Below are positions 5,131 through 5,938 of a stretch of 5,938 nucleotides of DNA, piece by piece. The stretch's first letter is position 1; every line of letters begins with the position of its first letter. This DNA comes from an uncultured Bacilli bacterium (GTDB lineage: Bacteria > Bacillota_I > Bacilli_A > RF39 > UBA660). Where the stretch lies: the NCBI GenBank assembly GCA_948543905.1, contig CAOVIS010000060.1, positions 1-5,938 on the forward strand. Reading direction: 5' to 3'. A program made the translations under genes and the position numbers. The notes beneath the pieces were generated by a model that was not told the origin of the DNA, did not search any database, and saw only the letters and a list, made by a program, of their open reading frames with translations.

Positions 5131-5938
5131 TCAGTCAAAGGGCAATAAAATAATATCAATAGTGAAATTTTCTTTTAAATAGCGGCCTCCATGGTCTTTT
5201 TTATATATAATTTTCTTAATTATTGTAGATAATAATTCGTTTTTTTCTTCGGCTGTCATTTCTGGAGTATAACTACTTAAAACATCTTCTAATATAGGTA
5301 TAGCCTTTTTCTTGCTAGTAAATTCATGAGCTATATTATTTATGTTAGGCAACTCTTGTTTTTGATTTAATAATGCTTCTAACTGATTATTTAAAACATC
5401 TATTCTTTTTTTAAAAAGTTCTTTAGTATATGCTCCAGCTTCTACTAATTCACAGGCTTTCTCAATTTGTGCGTTTACTTTGTCAATTTCATTGTCTATT
5501 ACCTGTATAACTTCTTTGTTATTATTTATTTCTTTTTGTACTGCTTCTTTGTAATTATCAATATATAATTTATAATCTTCTTTTATTGATCTTAATGTTT
5601 GTAATATTTTACTTTCCACTAATTCTAAATCGCTTGAAACACACTTACATCTAGGGCGACTACACATAAGAGTATCGGCGTGCGCTGGCGTTATACTTTC
5701 TTCTAATGTAGTTACTGCTTTATCAAACTCTGTAGTTTCTATATTCAATAATTTCTTTAGATCTTCCCATTTATTAGCGTATGGCATGGTAAATTTATCG
5801 TCATTACTAGCAAACCAATGATCTACGCAGCATTTAGATACCTTTAAGGATCTAGCTATATCGTTTAGACTATAGTCTCCTTTATGTTCTCGAAGTAATA
5901 ATCTTAGTTTAGTCTTATCAACTTCATAAACTCTTTTT
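5131..5938 (-). CDS. Chimeric ORF: methyltransferase-like HTH segment fused to large serine recombinase C-terminus
   Basis: The frame is open from the right edge to a TGA at 5131 (268 full codons visible). The first 80 or so residues, from KRVYEVDKTKLRLLL through DIARSLKVSKCCVDHWF to LLNIETTEFDKAVTT, resemble the helix-turn-helix region of phage- or ICE-borne DNA cytosine-5 methyltransferases. From about 5680 on (HADTLMCSRPRC) the protein is the C-terminal part of a large serine recombinase. It has the second cysteine pair of the zinc ribbon, VESKILQTLRSI, a long coiled coil (about 5570-5380) with the typical ACELVEAGAYTKELFKKR hinge, and the final EEKNELLSTIIKKIIYKK strand region. The catalytic domain and the first zinc-ribbon cysteines are absent. 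The Met at 5787 has no ribosome binding site and lies inside the methyltransferase-like part, so it is not a start. The switch coincides with a GC-rich patch (5676-5690). It cannot recombine DNA by itself and is probably a deletion remnant, though a domain swap or assembly error is possible. Confidence 0.75.
   Translation of the reverse strand, partial: KRVYEVDKTKLRLLLREHKGDYSLNDIARSLKVSKCCVDHWFASNDDKFTMPYANKWEDLKKLLNIETTEFDKAVTTLEESITPAHADTLMCSRPRCKCVSSDLELVESKILQTLRSIKEDYKLYIDNYKEAVQKEINNNKEVIQVIDNEIDKVNAQIEKACELVEAGAYTKELFKKRIDVLNNQLEALLNQKQELPNINNIAHEFTSKKKAIPILEDVLSSYTPEMTAEEKNELLSTIIKKIIYKKDHGGRYLKENFTIDIILLPFD

Larger units (their letters stand above)
5113..5938. mobile_element. End of an integrative element inserted in cotJC (continues past right edge)
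   Basis: A recombinase 3' end sits about 20 bases from a broken host gene, the usual arrangement at one end of a serine-recombinase element. Methyltransferase-like sequence next to it is common cargo of such elements. The recombinase has lost its catalytic part in this window, so the element would be unable to excise unless another recombinase acts on it. The other end is not visible. Confidence 0.6.

Noticed and set aside
5131..5787. Stand-alone 218-residue protein starting at the Met at 5787
   Set aside because: No Shine-Dalgarno sequence precedes this ATG, the frame is open to the window edge, and homology to a methyltransferase-type segment runs through the Met.

Overview
The window looks like part of the chromosome of an AT-rich, low-GC Gram-positive bacterium (Firmicutes/Bacilli-type, perhaps an uncultured gut lineage). 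The evidence is strong A/T codon bias, AAGGAG-type ribosome binding sites, a lipoteichoic-acid-synthase family enzyme, a CotJC-type manganese catalase remnant and two large serine recombinases. TGG codes Trp and TGA is used as a stop, so the code is the standard bacterial one. The lineage is inference; no rRNA or species marker is present.

Left part (1-1217), read leftwards. The N-terminal 224 residues of a large serine recombinase run off the left edge. Its gene has an unusual leader: a near-consensus promoter (788-816), a 12-codon ORF whose ATG falls almost at the predicted transcription start, and a 15-bp hairpin followed by six U (695-742). The stop codon of the short ORF lies in the first arm of that hairpin, which looks like a transcription attenuator. 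Upstream is a small gene (836-1111) for a 91-residue protein with a remote WYL-like look and its ribosome binding site in a hairpin loop. Then come the terminator and gene of a tRNA-Gly(GCC).

Centre (1293-4733), read rightwards. The tRNA and a three-gene operon are divergent, each with its own sigma-A-type promoter in the 120-bp gap. The operon encodes an LtaS-like membrane phosphoglycerol-transferase/sulfatase-fold enzyme, a single-pass membrane-anchored protein, and a membrane protein with a long Lys/Asn-rich tail. Spacing is tight (0 and 18 bp) and each gene has a good ribosome binding site. A joint role in the cell envelope is likely; the function of the last two is unknown.

Right part (4734-5938), read leftwards. 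A weak hairpin holding the operon's stop codon separates it from the C-terminal two thirds of a CotJC-type manganese catalase. That gene is cut at its Glu-Leu-Gly-His metal-ligand motif. About 20 bp further on lies the stop codon of the C-terminal part of a second large serine recombinase, as expected if an integrative element inserted into cotJC. This recombinase is itself abnormal. Its catalytic and DNA-binding parts and the first half of its zinc ribbon are replaced, in frame, by a segment resembling the helix-turn-helix region of mobile DNA cytosine methyltransferases. The switch lies at a 15-bp stretch with 13 G/C. The window thus shows a short chromosomal island with recombinase genes on both sides, at least one of them rearranged.
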